A DNA stretch of 6,700 nucleotides from assembly GCA_028276145.1 (NCBI GenBank), contig JAPYWX010000085.1, forward strand, positions 1 through 6,700. The letters run 5' to 3'. A program made the translations under genes and the position numbers. Positions 6,435 to 6,700 of the stretch are shown in pieces (position 1 is the stretch's first letter; every line of letters begins with the position of its first letter). This DNA is from Spirochaetota bacterium. Its GTDB lineage: Bacteria; Spirochaetota; Brevinematia; DTOW01. The notes beneath the pieces are model-generated. The model saw nothing but the letters and a program-made list of their open reading frames with translations. It was not told the origin of the DNA and did no database searches.

Positions 6435-6457
6435 TTTGCTAGGTAGTATTTGCTAGG
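6435..6457. repeat. Direct repeat TTTGCTAGG, 14-bp period
   Basis: TTTGCTAGG occurs at 6435-6443 and again at 6449-6457. The pair lies just upstream of the SDR -35 and just before the first unit of the tandem array. It may be an activator site or a stray unit of the array; nothing else identifies it. Confidence 0.4.
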
Positions 6458-6700
6458 GTGTGTGCTTCATAGCACTTTGTGCTTAATAGCACTCTTTAAT
6501 AAAAAAGATATAGGGTTTTGGAATACAAAGTATCCTAACATTAAATAAGGGTGTGCTTATTAGCACTTTCCTAAGTGTTTGAAAACTCCTTTAATAAAAA
6601 GGTTTTGGAAAGCGAAGCTTTCCAACGATAATAAAGTGTGTGTGCTTAATAGCACTTTGTGCTTATTAGCACTCTTCAATAAAAGAGATACAAGGCGTTG
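6458..6700. repeat. Tandem array of ~90-bp structured repeats, continuing past the right edge
   Basis: Three units are visible: 6458-6548 (91 bp), 6549-6637 (89 bp) and 6638 to the edge. 6458-6520 and 6638-6700 align without gaps and match at 55 of 63 positions. Each unit has GTGCT-N4-AGCAC dyads (6462-6475, 6479-6492, 6553-6566, 6642-6655, 6659-6672; loops TCAT, TAAT, TATT, TAAT, TATT). A CTTYAATAAAA segment that forms a small stem follows. In the two complete units GGTTTTGGAA leads into a further hairpin and an AAC-ATAA-rich tail. In the middle unit the second dyad has decayed to a weaker hairpin (6574-6587). Periods of 91 and 89 are not multiples of three and stops are frequent, so it is not coding. 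No gene, tRNA or rRNA is seen here. Confidence 0.85.
6605..6625. repeat. Perfect 9-bp hairpin in the middle repeat unit
   Basis: TTGGAAAGC (6605-6613) and GCTTTCCAA (6617-6625) are exact reverse complements around a GAA loop. The equivalent place in the first unit (6520-6535) forms a different stem, GGA(A)TAC with GTATCC around AAA. On the minus strand CCTTTTTATT follows four to five bases after the hairpin, so a weak minus-strand terminator is possible, but the T-run is not adjacent. Confidence 0.7.

Noticed and set aside
6458..6700. CRISPR array
   Set aside because: The repeated parts are short 14-nt dyads in pairs 3 nt apart, and the stretches between them are themselves similar from unit to unit. 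There are no unique spacers and no cas genes.
6458..6700. HrcA/CIRCE operators, because TTAGCACTC occurs
   Set aside because: CIRCE is TTAGCACTC-N9-GAGTGCTAA. Here the arms face the other way with a 4-nt spacer, and no heat-shock gene follows.
6520..6700. Integron attC sites, because AAC and CGTTG occur at unit ends
   Set aside because: The RYYYAAC and GTTRRRY cores do not fit, units carry no cassette genes, and no integrase is seen.

Overview
The window looks like chromosomal DNA of an AT-rich bacterium. Genes are closely packed, Ile is often ATA, Arg is mostly AGA/AGG, and the distal operon genes have textbook AAGGAGG ribosome-binding sites. The plus strand is rich in G and T whichever way a gene points: plus-strand genes favour T/G-ending codons and minus-strand genes A/C-ending ones. 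This suggests strong replication-strand asymmetry with the plus strand as leading strand. A deep-branching, possibly thermophilic or spirochaete-like lineage would fit, but the sequence alone does not settle the taxon.

Layout. Positions 1-833 (minus) hold the 5' part of a gene for a secreted beta-rich protein that runs off the left edge. Positions 834-976 are a divergent intergenic region with two dyads. An MFS-type membrane transporter follows at 1013-2353 (plus); a -35/-10 pair ends 7 nt before its ATG, so its mRNA may be leaderless. A 62-nt gap with 11-bp direct repeats resembling a Pho box precedes the phosphate-uptake operon pstC-pstA-pstB-phoU (2416-5725). Next, converging on phoU with only 3 nt between stop codons, is a short-chain dehydrogenase/reductase gene (5729-6394, minus), again with a -10 hexamer 7 nt before its ATG.

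The last ~300 nt have no gene. They hold the start of a tandem array of ~90-bp units. Each unit is built from small hairpins whose stems are kept while loops, or paired bases, vary. The array continues past the right edge and is the least explained part of the window.

How the genes work together. PstC and PstA form the membrane channel and PstB the ATPase of the high-affinity phosphate ABC importer; PhoU couples it to phosphate signalling. The periplasmic phosphate-binding protein PstS, which usually starts this operon, is not in the window. The MFS gene stands where it would be expected, and no two-component regulator is seen. The secreted protein, the MFS carrier and the dehydrogenase have no evident link to phosphate.
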